The notes under the pieces: generated by a model | The model's input: the letters and a program-made list of their open reading frames with translations, nothing else | What the model was told of the DNA's origin: nothing | Databases searched by the model: none | Shown here: positions 52,936 through 61,204 of the stretch, one piece after another | Numbering within the stretch: the first letter of the stretch is position 1 | How the letters are laid out: the number at the start of each line of letters is the position of its first letter | Source: Bosea sp. 29B | GTDB lineage: Bacteria; Pseudomonadota; Alphaproteobacteria; Rhizobiales; Beijerinckiaceae | NCBI RefSeq assembly: GCF_902506165.1 | Contig: NZ_LR733817.1 | Location: 1,897,947 to 1,961,946 of the forward strand | Reading direction: 5' to 3' | DNA length: 64,000 nt | Made by a program: the position numbers and the translations under genes

Positions 52936-53294
52936 TCTGCCTTGCCGCCGGCGCATTGCTGATCTCGCTCGGAGCGAGCGAGATCACCCTGTCCTGGCGG
53001 CATTCGGTGCAGAAGTCGCTATGGGAGGAACTTTGGCGGCAAGGCCCGGACGGCCTTGTCCTGACTGAGGCCCGCATCAAGGGCTCCGGCGCCGGCATGG
53101 ATCCGCCTGATGGCGCCAGGCTCGTCGACGGCTTCTGGCGCTGGAAACCGAACCTGCCCGCGCTGCCAGAGGTGGTGATGCGCCGTTCCGGCGCCACCGC
53201 CGACTGGCGAATCTGCGTGGAAGGCCGCTGCCGGGCGCTCGACGAGATGCTGCCGGCTGAAGCCGATCCGGTGGTGATGAAGCCCTGCGGCTGA
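52932..53294 (+). CDS. DUF1850 TRAP-associated protein
   Basis: 120 residues with an N-terminal hydrophobic segment and the DUF1850 pattern (ITLSWRHSVQKSLWEELWR; IKGSGAGMDPPDGARLVDGFWRW). DUF1850 genes regularly follow fused TRAP permeases; the role is unknown. Coupled to the permease by ATGA. Confidence 0.9.
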   Translation: MICLAAGALLISLGASEITLSWRHSVQKSLWEELWRQGPDGLVLTEARIKGSGAGMDPPDGARLVDGFWRWKPNLPALPEVVMRRSGATADWRICVEGRCRALDEMLPAEADPVVMKPCG

Positions 53295-53296
53295 AC

Positions 53297-53536
53297 TCAG
53301 CTGCGGTGGGTCAGGCGTTCGATCTTCACGACCCGGCGCATGAAATTCACCAGGCCATAGGCGGCAAGCACCGAGAACAGGCCCATCAGCACATAGGCGA
53401 CGACGTGGCCGAGCTCGAACAGGCCGGCGAGCGCCCAGCCTGACGCCAGCGCAACGCCGAAGATCTCGACCGCGATCAGGATGGCAAGCGAGACCACCAT
53501 GATCACGTTGCGCCAGTTGGTGCGGCCAGCCGCCAT
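53297..53536 (-). CDS. Small two-TM membrane protein
   Basis: 79 residues: MAAGRTNWRN, two hydrophobic helices (VIMVVSLAILIAVEIFGVALASGWALAG and VVAYVLMGLFSVLAAYGLVNFM), and a basic tail. The ATG at 53536 has GAGGGT upstream and is chosen over upstream in-frame ATGs (53557, 53590). Convergent with DUF1850. Function unknown. Confidence 0.7.
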   Translation of the reverse strand: MAAGRTNWRNVIMVVSLAILIAVEIFGVALASGWALAGLFELGHVVAYVLMGLFSVLAAYGLVNFMRRVVKIERLTHRS

Positions 53537-53647
53537 GCTTTTACCCTCAGAACCCATGCATGGACCGCCTAGCCTAGCCGGCGGCGGCATGCAACAAAAT
53601 CGCGCCTACCGGCATATGGTCCCGCCTGCCTGAATGAAAAGAACCTG

Positions 53648-55237
53648 ATGCCCGATTCACCGGTTTTCAATTCGGCCGCCGTCGCCGCACCCCACCGCCT
53701 CGCATCCGAAGCCGGGCGCGCCATCCTCGCCGAGGGCGGCAATGCGATCGAGGCGATGGTCGCCATGGCTGCGACCATCGCGGTCGTCTACCCCCACATG
53801 AATGCGATCGGCGGCGACGGCTTCTGGCTGGTGCACGAGCCCCGCGGCAAGGTCCATGCGATCGAGGCCTGCGGTCCGGCAGGGAGCCTCGCCACGATCG
53901 AGCGCTATCGCGAGAAGGGCCATGACACGCTGCCGGCGCGCGGCCCGGATGCGGCGATCACCGTCGCCGGCGCGATCGGCGGCTGGCAGGCGGCGCTCGC
54001 TTTGTCCGCCAGCCTCGGCGGCAAGCTGCCGCTGAAGGATTTGCTCACAGACGCGATCCGCCACTGCACCGAGGGCTACGACATCTCGGAGTCGGAGCTG
54101 CGCACCTGGCCGCAGGAAGTCGATGCTGTGAAGGCGGCGCCCGGTTTCAGCGAATTCTTCTGGCCGGGCGGCGAACGGCCCAAGGCCGGCGACCGCCGCA
54201 AGCCCACAGCTCTCGGTGCGACACTGGAGCAGCTTTCCCATGCCGGGCTCGACGATTTCTATCGCGGCGACATCGGCCGCGAGCTCGCGGAGGACCTCGG
54301 GCGCATCGGCGCGCCGATCACCCGCGCCGATCTCGAAACCTTCCGCGCCCGGCCCGTCCAGGCGCTGTCGCTGAAGCTGCCTGGGCTGACCGTCTACAAT
54401 TTCCCGCCGCCGACCCAGGGCCTCACCGCCCTGATGATCCTCGGCATCTTCGAGAAGCTCGGCGTCACCCGGCCGGAGAGCTTCGACCATCATCACGGGC
54501 TGGTCGAGGCGGTCAAGCGGGCGCTCGCCATCCGCGACAGGGTCGTCACCGACCCGGCCTTCATGATGATCGATCCGGCAAGCCTCCTGACCGACACCGC
54601 TCTGGAACGCGAAGCCGCGAAGATCGACCGCAAGCGCGCCGCGAGTTGGCCGTTCCGGCCCGGCGAGGGCGACACGATCTGGATGGGCGCGATCGACGGC
54701 TCCGGCCTCGCGGTGTCCTATATCCAGTCGCTCTACTGGGAATACGGCTCGGGCTGCATCCTGCCGAAGACCGGCGTCAACTGGCAAAACCGCGGTGTTT
54801 CGTTCTCGCTCGATGCGAAGGCGCTCAACCCGCTGATGCCCGGCCGCAAGCCCTTCCATACGCTCAATCCGCCGCTCGCCCGCTTCGACGATGGCCGGAT
54901 CGTCAGCTACGGTGCGATGGGCGGCGACGGCCAGCCGCAATTCCAGGCGCAGATCCTGTCGCGCTATCGCTTCGGCCAGGGTGTTGCCGACGCGGTCGAT
55001 GCACCGCGCTGGCTGTTCGGCCGCACCTGGGGCGCCGGCTCGATCTCGCTCAAGCTGGAGAACCGCTTCGACCCGATGCTGCTGGCAAGGCTCACCGCCG
55101 CCGGGCACCCGGTCGAGGAATACAGCGAGGCCTATTCCGACCAGTTCGGCCATGCCGGCATGCTGGTGAAGCACCAGAAGGGCCATGTCGAGGCGACGCA
55201 TGATCCGCGCTCGGATGGCGACGCACGCGGCATCTGA
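53648..55237 (+). CDS. Gamma-glutamyltransferase-family amidohydrolase (HpxW-like)
   Basis: 529-residue Ntn-hydrolase of the GGT family. The autoprocessing/catalytic Thr is expected at Thr343 in EGDTIWMGAIDGSGLAVSYIQSLYWEYGSG, a context closer to oxamate amidohydrolase HpxW than to true GGT (TTHxSVVD). No signal peptide is seen, so it is probably cytoplasmic, again unlike periplasmic GGT. First gene of the amide/nitrile operon; 27 nt before the amidase. Substrate is inferred only from context. Confidence 0.85.
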   Translation: MPDSPVFNSAAVAAPHRLASEAGRAILAEGGNAIEAMVAMAATIAVVYPHMNAIGGDGFWLVHEPRGKVHAIEACGPAGSLATIERYREKGHDTLPARGPDAAITVAGAIGGWQAALALSASLGGKLPLKDLLTDAIRHCTEGYDISESELRTWPQEVDAVKAAPGFSEFFWPGGERPKAGDRRKPTALGATLEQLSHAGLDDFYRGDIGRELAEDLGRIGAPITRADLETFRARPVQALSLKLPGLTVYNFPPPTQGLTALMILGIFEKLGVTRPESFDHHHGLVEAVKRALAIRDRVVTDPAFMMIDPASLLTDTALEREAAKIDRKRAASWPFRPGEGDTIWMGAIDGSGLAVSYIQSLYWEYGSGCILPKTGVNWQNRGVSFSLDAKALNPLMPGRKPFHTLNPPLARFDDGRIVSYGAMGGDGQPQFQAQILSRYRFGQGVADAVDAPRWLFGRTWGAGSISLKLENRFDPMLLARLTAAGHPVEEYSEAYSDQFGHAGMLVKHQKGHVEATHDPRSDGDARGI

Positions 55238-55264
55238 TTGAGATCTGGGGGGATCTGAGAACAC

Positions 55265-56461
55265 ATGATCGAGAACGACCCGTTCCGCTGCTTCGTGCCT
55301 TATCCGCAAGCGCCGGTGAAGCATGCCTCGTCCGGCCCGCTCGCCGGGCTGACGCTCGCGGTCAAGGACCTGTTCGACGTCAAGGGCTATCCAACTGGCG
55401 CGGGCTCGCCGACCGTGCTGGCGCTGTCGGGGATCAAGACCAAGACAGCGCCGATCGTGAAGGCCTTCCTGGAGGCCGGCGCCCGCTTCGTCGGCAAGAC
55501 CCATACCGACGAGCTTGCCTTCTCGCTCAACGGCAAGAATGCCCATTTCGGCTCGCCCGTGAATCCGGCGGCACCTGACCGCATCACCGGCGGCTCGTCC
55601 TCCGGTTCGATGGCGGCGGTCGCCGGGCGGCTCGCCGATATCGGCCTCGGCTCCGACACCGGCGGCTCGGTCCGGGCGCCGGCCAGCTATGGCGGGCTGT
55701 TCGGCATCCGTCCGACCCACGGCCGGCTTTCGCTGAAGCGCGCTTGGCCGCTGGCCGAGAGCCTGGACACCGCCGGCTTCTTCGCGCGGGACGGCGAGGT
55801 CTTCGCCCGCGCCGCCAATGTGGTGCTTGGCAAGGACCGGCTCACGCTGCCGGAAACGCCCCGCCTCCTCCTCGCCGACGACCTCTTCGCCCAGGCCGTG
55901 CCGGAGGCCGAGCGCATCCTGCGCAATGTCGTCCAGCGGATCGTTCCGATCCTCGGCCAGCCCGAGACGGTGCGTGCGGTCAGCGACATGGACGCGCTTT
56001 ACTGGGCCTTCCGCTGGATCCAGGGCCGCGAGGCCTGGGCTTCGGATGGCGCGATGATCGAGCGCCACGCCATGCCGCTCGGGCCCGGCGTCGCCGAGCG
56101 CTTCGCCTTCGGCAAGGCGGTCAGCGATGCCGAGGTCGCCCGCGGCGACAGCGTGCGCAAGGCGTTCCGCACCAAGCTCGCCAAGCTGCTCGGCAAGGAC
56201 GGCGTGCTGATGCTGCCGACAGTGCCCGATGTCGCACCGTTGATCGGCGCCGGTGAGCCCGAGCTCGAGGATTTCCGCAACCGTGCCCTGCGTCTGCTCT
56301 GCCTTGCGGGCCTGTCCGGCTTCCCGCAGATTTCGATCCCCGTCGCTCATCGCGACGACGCCCCGCTGGGCCTGTCGGTGATCGGGCCGAAGGGCTCCGA
56401 CAAATCGCTCGTCGCCTTCGCGGTGCGGTTCGAGCGGGCGGCACGAATCAGGTTGGCATGA
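55265..56461 (+). CDS. Amidase-signature-family amidase
   Basis: 398 residues, short for the family. The Ser-cisSer-Lys triad is visible: Lys34 ([10 protein letters not shown]), Ser111 in GGSSSGS and Ser135 in [12 protein letters not shown]. It hydrolyses amides to acids and so could take the product of the nitrile hydratase encoded 13 nt downstream. ATG follows a G-rich leader. Confidence 0.92.
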   Translation: MIENDPFRCFVPYPQAPVKHASSGPLAGLTLAVKDLFDVKGYPTGAGSPTVLALSGIKTKTAPIVKAFLEAGARFVGKTHTDELAFSLNGKNAHFGSPVNPAAPDRITGGSSSGSMAAVAGRLADIGLGSDTGGSVRAPASYGGLFGIRPTHGRLSLKRAWPLAESLDTAGFFARDGEVFARAANVVLGKDRLTLPETPRLLLADDLFAQAVPEAERILRNVVQRIVPILGQPETVRAVSDMDALYWAFRWIQGREAWASDGAMIERHAMPLGPGVAERFAFGKAVSDAEVARGDSVRKAFRTKLAKLLGKDGVLMLPTVPDVAPLIGAGEPELEDFRNRALRLLCLAGLSGFPQISIPVAHRDDAPLGLSVIGPKGSDKSLVAFAVRFERAARIRLA

Positions 56462-56474
56462 CGAGGAGGGTCCG

Positions 56475-57110
56475 ATGAGCGGCCACGACCATCACCACCA
56501 TCATCATGACCACGAGCACGACAACCATTTCACCCCGATCGAAGCACGGGTGAAGGCGCTGGAATCGCTGATGGTCGAGAAGGGCTATGTCGATCCCAGC
56601 GCGCTCGACGCGATCATCGACACCTACGAGACCAAAATCGGCCCGCGCAACGGCGCCCGTGTCGTCGCCAAGGCCTGGAGCGATCCGGCCTATGCTGCGC
56701 GCCTGAAGGCGGACGGCACGGCCGCCGTCGCCGAGCTCGGCTATGGCGGGCGCGGCGGCGAGCATATCGTCGCCTGCTTCAATACGCCCGAAGAGCACAA
56801 CCTCATCGTCTGCACCCTGTGCTCCTGCTATCCGTGGCCGGTGCTCGGCCTGCCGCCGGTCTGGTACAAATCACCGCCCTATCGCGCCAAGGCGGTGATC
56901 GACCCACGTGGCACGCTCGCCGATTTCGGCGTGACGCTGCCCGAAGGCCAGCGCATCCGCGTCTGGGATTCGACCGCCGAGACACGCTTCATCGTCATCC
57001 CGATGCGGCCCGAAGGCACCGAAGGCTGGAGCGAGGACGAGCTGGCGTCGATCGTCAGCCGCGATTCGATGATCGGTGTCGGCCTCCCCTCACCCGAGGA
57101 CAGGCCATGA
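56475..57110 (+). CDS. nthA: Nitrile hydratase alpha subunit, cobalt type
   Basis: 211 residues. The metal centre Cys113-Thr-Leu-Cys116-Ser-Cys118 (VCTLCSC) has Thr at the position that marks cobalt enzymes (Ser in iron enzymes), followed by [21 protein letters not shown]. The N-terminus is extremely His-rich ([14 protein letters not shown], residues 5-18), unusual for this subunit. With beta it hydrates nitriles to amides. ATG follows GAGGAGGGTCCG; the stop overlaps nthB by ATGA. Confidence 0.95.
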   Translation: MSGHDHHHHHHDHEHDNHFTPIEARVKALESLMVEKGYVDPSALDAIIDTYETKIGPRNGARVVAKAWSDPAYAARLKADGTAAVAELGYGGRGGEHIVACFNTPEEHNLIVCTLCSCYPWPVLGLPPVWYKSPPYRAKAVIDPRGTLADFGVTLPEGQRIRVWDSTAETRFIVIPMRPEGTEGWSEDELASIVSRDSMIGVGLPSPEDRP

Positions 57111-57766
57111 ACAGCGCCCACGATCTCGGCGGCCAGATGGGCTTCGGCCCGGTCGTGCCGGAGAAGGACGAGCCGATCTTCCATGCCGACTGGGAGAAGA
57201 AGGTCCTGGCGATCAATGTCGCCGCCGGTGCGATGGGCGCCTGGACGATCGACGGCATCCGCCACGCGCGCGAGAGCCTGCCGCCGGCGCAGTATCTGTC
57301 GTCGAGCTATTACCAGATCTGGCTGGCGGCGCTCGACAAGGTGCTGGTCGAGCAGGGTTTCCTCAGCAAGGACGAATTGGCCTCCGGCGTCGCCGGCAGC
57401 ACGCGCCGCGAGCCCAAGCGCGTGCTGAAGGGCGAAGAGGTTCCGACCGTCCTGCGCCGCGGTTTTCCCTATGAGCGCGAGGCGGCTGCGCCGGCCCGCT
57501 TCAAGGTCGGCGACAAGGTCCGCACCATCGTGATGCATCCGCAGCATCATACCCGCCTGCCGCGCTATGCCCGCGGCAAGCAGGGCGTGATCGAGCTCGT
57601 CACCGGCTGCCATGTCTTTCCGGACACCGGCGCCCATGGTGCGCCCGAGACGGCGCAATGGCTCTACACCGTCGTTTTCACCGGCCCTGAGCTCTGGGGC
57701 CGCGACGCCGATCCGACGACGAGCGTCAGCATCGAGGCTTGGGAGAGCTATCTTGAGCCGGCCTGA
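57107..57766 (+). CDS. nthB: Nitrile hydratase beta subunit
   Basis: 219 residues with the family start [16 protein letters not shown] and the SH3-like C-terminal domain ([47 protein letters not shown]). It completes the alpha-beta active enzyme. The ATG lies in the 4-nt overlap with nthA, which fixes the start inside a longer open frame. Confidence 0.95.
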   Translation: MNSAHDLGGQMGFGPVVPEKDEPIFHADWEKKVLAINVAAGAMGAWTIDGIRHARESLPPAQYLSSSYYQIWLAALDKVLVEQGFLSKDELASGVAGSTRREPKRVLKGEEVPTVLRRGFPYEREAAAPARFKVGDKVRTIVMHPQHHTRLPRYARGKQGVIELVTGCHVFPDTGAHGAPETAQWLYTVVFTGPELWGRDADPTTSVSIEAWESYLEPA

Positions 57767-58136
57767 CGCTGCCCTGGCAGAGGCGCTCGCGGCCGGCACA
57801 CCGATCCCGCGCGATGCCGAGGGGCCGGTCTTCGCCGAGCCCTGGCAGGCGCAGGCCTTTGCCCTCGTCGTCGCCTTGCAGAACCGCGGCGTCTTCAGCG
57901 CCGATGAATGGGCGCAGGCACTCGGCGCCGAGATCCGCGAGGCGCTGGCCAATGGCGGCTGCCGCGACGGTTCCGATTATTACGAGCGCTGGTGCGAGGC
58001 GCTCGAGCATCTGCTGATCGAGAAGGGTCTCGCCTCGCAGACGAGCGTCGATGCCCGCGCCGCTGCCTGGGAACGCGCCGCCGAGGCGACGCCGCATGGC
58101 AAGCCGACCCTCTTGGAGAACGACCCGCTGCGCTGA
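57753..58136 (+). CDS. Nitrile hydratase accessory protein (P14K/activator type)
   Basis: 127 residues, Ala-rich helical protein with the accessory-protein block VFAEPWQAQAFALVVALQNRGVFSADEWAQALGAEI and YYERWCEALEHLLIEKGL. In cobalt nitrile hydratases such proteins load Co into alpha by subunit swapping. The start is TTG at 57753: GGGAGAG at 57741-57747 is ideally placed, and conserved residues begin soon after. It overlaps nthB by 14 nt. Confidence 0.88.
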   Translation: MSRPDAALAEALAAGTPIPRDAEGPVFAEPWQAQAFALVVALQNRGVFSADEWAQALGAEIREALANGGCRDGSDYYERWCEALEHLLIEKGLASQTSVDARAAAWERAAEATPHGKPTLLENDPLR

Positions 58137-58215
58137 ACGCGACTTTGCATCCTCGTCACGAAGCGCAACTATGCCGGCAACGCCCGATGAACTGGGCTGG
58201 CAGAGGAGGATCGCG

Positions 58216-59148
58216 ATGAAGACCGCAGTGATGGCGCTCGCAGCCGCAGCGCTGGCGACGATGGCGCAGGCCGCCGATCCCGCGCTCAACACGCTGCTGC
58301 CGAAGCTGACGCGGTCGACGCAATGGACGCAGAAGGCTGCGGTCGAGCTGCAGTTCCCGACGCACCACCCCCAGGGCATGGTCAAGATCGGCGACGCCTT
58401 CTTCATCTCCTCGGTCGAGATCAGGAAGCCGACGACGCGCTTCACCGAGCCGAAGGATGGCTATGATCGCGACACCGGCGAAGGCACGGGCCATCTCTTC
58501 AAAGTCGATGCGCAGGGCAAGCTGCTGGCTGAGATCACGCTCGGCGAAGGCTCGGTCTATCACCCCGGCGGCATCGACTTCGACGGCAAGGATCTCTGGG
58601 TTCCGGTCGCCGAATACCGGCCGAACAGCCAGTCGATCATCTACAAGGTCGATCCCGCAACGCTGAAGGCGACCGAGGTCTTCCGCTTCAAGGACCATGT
58701 CGGCGGCATCGTCCACAACACCGACGGCAAGTCGCTGCACGGCGTCAGCTGGGGCTCGCGCCGCTTCTACGCCTGGCCGCTCGGCGCCGACGGCAAGATC
58801 ACCAACGCCACGGTCGCGCCGGAAAGCCTGCGCGTCGCCAATCCCGCGCTCTATATCGATTATCAGGACTGCCACTATATCGGCATGGGCCGGATGCTCT
58901 GCTCCGGCCTCAACAATTACCGCGCCAGCAAGGACGGCCCGGTCTTCCGCCTCGGCGGCTTCGAGATCGTCGACCTCCGGGATAATCGCCCGGTCTTCCA
59001 GCTGCCGGTCGAGCTCTGGTCGCCCTCCGGCCTGCCGATGACGCAGAACCCGTTCTGGGTCGAACCAGCGGGTGAAGGCGTGCGCGCCTATTTCATGCCG
59101 GATGACGACAAGTCGACGCTGTTCGTCTACGAGGCGGCGGCGAAATAG
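58216..59148 (+). CDS. DUF6454-type secreted protein
   Basis: 310 residues: signal peptide (VMALAAAALATMAQA), then a beta-propeller-like pattern with repeated strands (FPTHHPQGMVKIGDAFFISSVE; HLFKVDAQGKLLAEITLGEGSVYHPGGIDFDGKDLWVPVAEYRP; GSRRFYAWPL). I recognise the family pattern but no function. ATG at 58216 follows AGAGGAGG. It lies 79 nt after the nitrile hydratase genes and could be read through from them. Confidence 0.8.
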   Translation: MKTAVMALAAAALATMAQAADPALNTLLPKLTRSTQWTQKAAVELQFPTHHPQGMVKIGDAFFISSVEIRKPTTRFTEPKDGYDRDTGEGTGHLFKVDAQGKLLAEITLGEGSVYHPGGIDFDGKDLWVPVAEYRPNSQSIIYKVDPATLKATEVFRFKDHVGGIVHNTDGKSLHGVSWGSRRFYAWPLGADGKITNATVAPESLRVANPALYIDYQDCHYIGMGRMLCSGLNNYRASKDGPVFRLGGFEIVDLRDNRPVFQLPVELWSPSGLPMTQNPFWVEPAGEGVRAYFMPDDDKSTLFVYEAAAK

Positions 59149-59173
59149 AGCCGGTTCGGACGCCTTCTTCGTC

Positions 59174-59258
59174 ATGGTCGGGCTTGTCCCGACCATCCAC
59201 GTCTTCGTCCGTCGAGCGCCGTGTTCAAGACGTGGATGCTCGCCACAAGGGCGAGCAT
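59174..59258. repeat. Triple-hairpin palindromic repeat
   Basis: ATGGTCGGG/CCCGACCAT (59174-59196, loop cttgt), CCACGTCTT/AAGACGTGG (59197-59205 with 59227-59235), and ATGCTCGCC/GGCGAGCAT (59236-59258, loop acaag). All stems are perfect. It sits between the convergent ends of the DUF6454 and NicO genes. Confidence 0.75.
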
Positions 59259-59268
59259 GACGGTGCGG

Positions 59269-60285
59269 TCAACTCCCCTGCCCCGCGGCCCATAGCCCGA
59301 AGAACAGCGCCGCGCCCAACACGGCGACAAAGGCGGCCGCCAGCACCTCCAGCCCGGCGATGATCCGGGCTCCCCGGAGTGAACCGCCACCGGCGAAGCG
59401 TAGGGCTGCGAACTTGAAGAACACCGCCAGCGCCGCCAGCACGCCGGTGGTCAGCGCTGTGCCAAGTGCCATCGCGAAGGTCGCGGCGATGCCAGCCCAG
59501 AGCAGGCCCTGCGCATTGGCGAAGACGAGGATGATCAGCGCGCCCGCGCAGGGGCGCAGGCCCGCCGCCAGCACGACGCCGGCCATCTCGCGGAACGAGC
59601 GCAGACGCGAGACCTCCTCGGCACCGGGCATATGGACATGGTCGCAGGTTGCGGGATCATGCGCCGCGCCACCGCCGAGCGCAGCGAGGTTGCCGGCCTT
59701 GCGCCAAAGCACAAAGAGCCCGACCAGCGCGACCAGCGCGAAACTGCCCTGCTCAATCACCCAGGTCGTCGAAGCCATGGTCTTGGCCGTCGCGTTCAAC
59801 GCCAGCGTCAGCGCGCCGACCAGCCCGATCGCGACCAGCGCCTGCACGATCGCCGCTGCGAAGCTCAAAGCGAGCCCACGCTTCAGGCTACGGTTGTCGG
59901 CGACGATGTAACCGGAGATCACTGCCTTGCCGTGGCCGGGGCCAGCGGCGTGGAAGACGCCATAGGCGAAGGCGAGCCCGAGCAGGCCGGGCAGCGCCGC
60001 CGGCGATTGCGCGATCGCCTTCAGCGTCGCCGTCAGCTCGCGATAGAAGCTCGACTGCCAGGCGAGGATGACCGCGCCGATACCGGTCGTCGCCGGCAGT
60101 GCTTCACGTGGCAGCGCCGTGCCGAACGGGTTGCGCGGTGGCGGAGGCGGTGGCGGGAAATAGAGACTGGCCAGCCAGGCGATCAGCCCGAGCGCACCGG
60201 CGACGAGCGCCAGCGCCAGCAGCGCGACGAGCAGCCGGCGCGGCCAGAGCGGCAGGCCCGGCGCAGCGGGAGCGCTCAGGGACAT
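59269..60285 (-). CDS. NicO-family nickel/cobalt transporter
   Basis: 338 residues, about seven TM helices. NicO markers are HAAGPGHGKAVISGYIVADNRSLKRGLALSFAAAIVQALVAI and AGLRPCAGALIILVFA; the central loop has AAHDPATCDHVHMPGAEE, possible metal ligands. RcnA members of this family export Ni/Co, others import. It overlaps the DUF1007 gene by 10 nt, a common pairing. A cobalt role is attractive because cobalt nitrile hydratase lies about 1.1 kb away. Confidence 0.9.
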   Translation of the reverse strand: MSLSAPAAPGLPLWPRRLLVALLALALVAGALGLIAWLASLYFPPPPPPPRNPFGTALPREALPATTGIGAVILAWQSSFYRELTATLKAIAQSPAALPGLLGLAFAYGVFHAAGPGHGKAVISGYIVADNRSLKRGLALSFAAAIVQALVAIGLVGALTLALNATAKTMASTTWVIEQGSFALVALVGLFVLWRKAGNLAALGGGAAHDPATCDHVHMPGAEEVSRLRSFREMAGVVLAAGLRPCAGALIILVFANAQGLLWAGIAATFAMALGTALTTGVLAALAVFFKFAALRFAGGGSLRGARIIAGLEVLAAAFVAVLGAALFFGLWAAGQGS

Positions 60286-60926
60286 GCCACCAGCGCCCTG
60301 GTGGTGACCTGATAGGCGCTCATGTCCGGCGTCGCGGTGATGTCCTCCTGCGCCAGGCGCTGCTGCGTCGCCGCGTCGAGTTTGGGTGGGCGCATGATCC
60401 GGACGATGCAGCCCTTGGGCGCATCGCGGGCCGCCACCGCATCGGCCTCCTCGCCGATCTCGAAGGCGACGAAATAGGTGGGGTCGCCGACCTCGATGCC
60501 GAACGAGCGACTGGCCGTCGCCGGGGTCTTCAGCGGCAGCGTATAGGTCAGCGTCAGAATCTTGTTTTCATAGGCGAGCGAGGCTTCGCCCGGCGTGCCG
60601 AATTCCTGCACCTTGCCGTTCGCCTTGGCGATGGTGAAGAAGCCGACATCCGGAAGCGATTCCATATTGACCTTGGCGAGCTCGGTCAATTCGTCCGGGG
60701 TGATCTTGCCGTCGCCGTTCTTGTCGAGGCCCTGGACCATATAGGCCGAATAGGCCTCGTCGAAGCTCCAGCGATGGCGCAGCGCTTTCACCGCGCCGCT
60801 GGCGTCATAGAGGATCTCGGTGCGCGAGGTCACGAAGACGTGCGGATGCGCCAGCGCCGGCAAGGCAAGGCCGAGCCAGGCCGAAATGGCGGCCAAGAGC
60901 GTCAGAAGCGTCGAGTATCGCAGCAC
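60276..60926 (-). CDS. DUF1007 periplasmic protein with EF-hand-like loop
   Basis: 216 residues: signal peptide (LLTLLAAISAWLGLALPALA) followed by the DUF1007 opening HPHVFVTSRTEILYD. A loop DKNGDGKITPDEL (about 68-80) fits an EF-hand, a feature of this family. DUF1007 proteins accompany NicO transporters and may buffer or deliver metal in the periplasm. The start is GTG at 60926 with GAGGAAA upstream; the in-frame ATG at 60971 would put 15 polar residues before the signal peptide. Confidence 0.88.
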   Translation of the reverse strand: MLRYSTLLTLLAAISAWLGLALPALAHPHVFVTSRTEILYDASGAVKALRHRWSFDEAYSAYMVQGLDKNGDGKITPDELTELAKVNMESLPDVGFFTIAKANGKVQEFGTPGEASLAYENKILTLTYTLPLKTPATASRSFGIEVGDPTYFVAFEIGEEADAVAARDAPKGCIVRIMRPPKLDAATQQRLAQEDITATPDMSAYQVTTRALVACP

Positions 60927-61114
60927 GCGGCAATTTCCTCGAATCTGCGGCGAATCCGGCCGGGCCTTCATACAAAAGCGCGCCGGGCGCGCCTACCCTT
61001 GCAATCTCGTGCCGGAAGCTCTGCCGGCATCGCCCGCAAAGGCGGCCAAATCGCGGCGCAGCGCTATCGGCCAGTCTGGAATTGGCCCAGAGTGATTTGA
61101 CGATATCACGTCGG

Positions 61115-61137
61115 TTATGTCAGCCTTGTTGACATAA
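61115..61137. promoter_or_regulatory. Operator-like dyad upstream of the indolepyruvate oxidoreductase gene
   Basis: TTATGTCA, seven bases, TGACATAA: perfect 8-bp arms in an AT-rich patch 68 bp before the start. It contains TTGACA (61129-61134), so a bound regulator could block or activate that promoter. Regulator unknown. Confidence 0.5.
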
Positions 61138-61204
61138 TATCGGATTGGAGGCCGGCCGTATCGGTCCCATAGTCGATGGATATGCGATCGTCGGGAGGTC
61201 GGCC

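Noticed and set aside
53657..56350. Minus-strand open frame opposite the GGT-like and amidase genes
   Set aside because: Low-complexity Arg/Glu/Ala-rich translation; both plus-strand genes have intact catalytic motifs.
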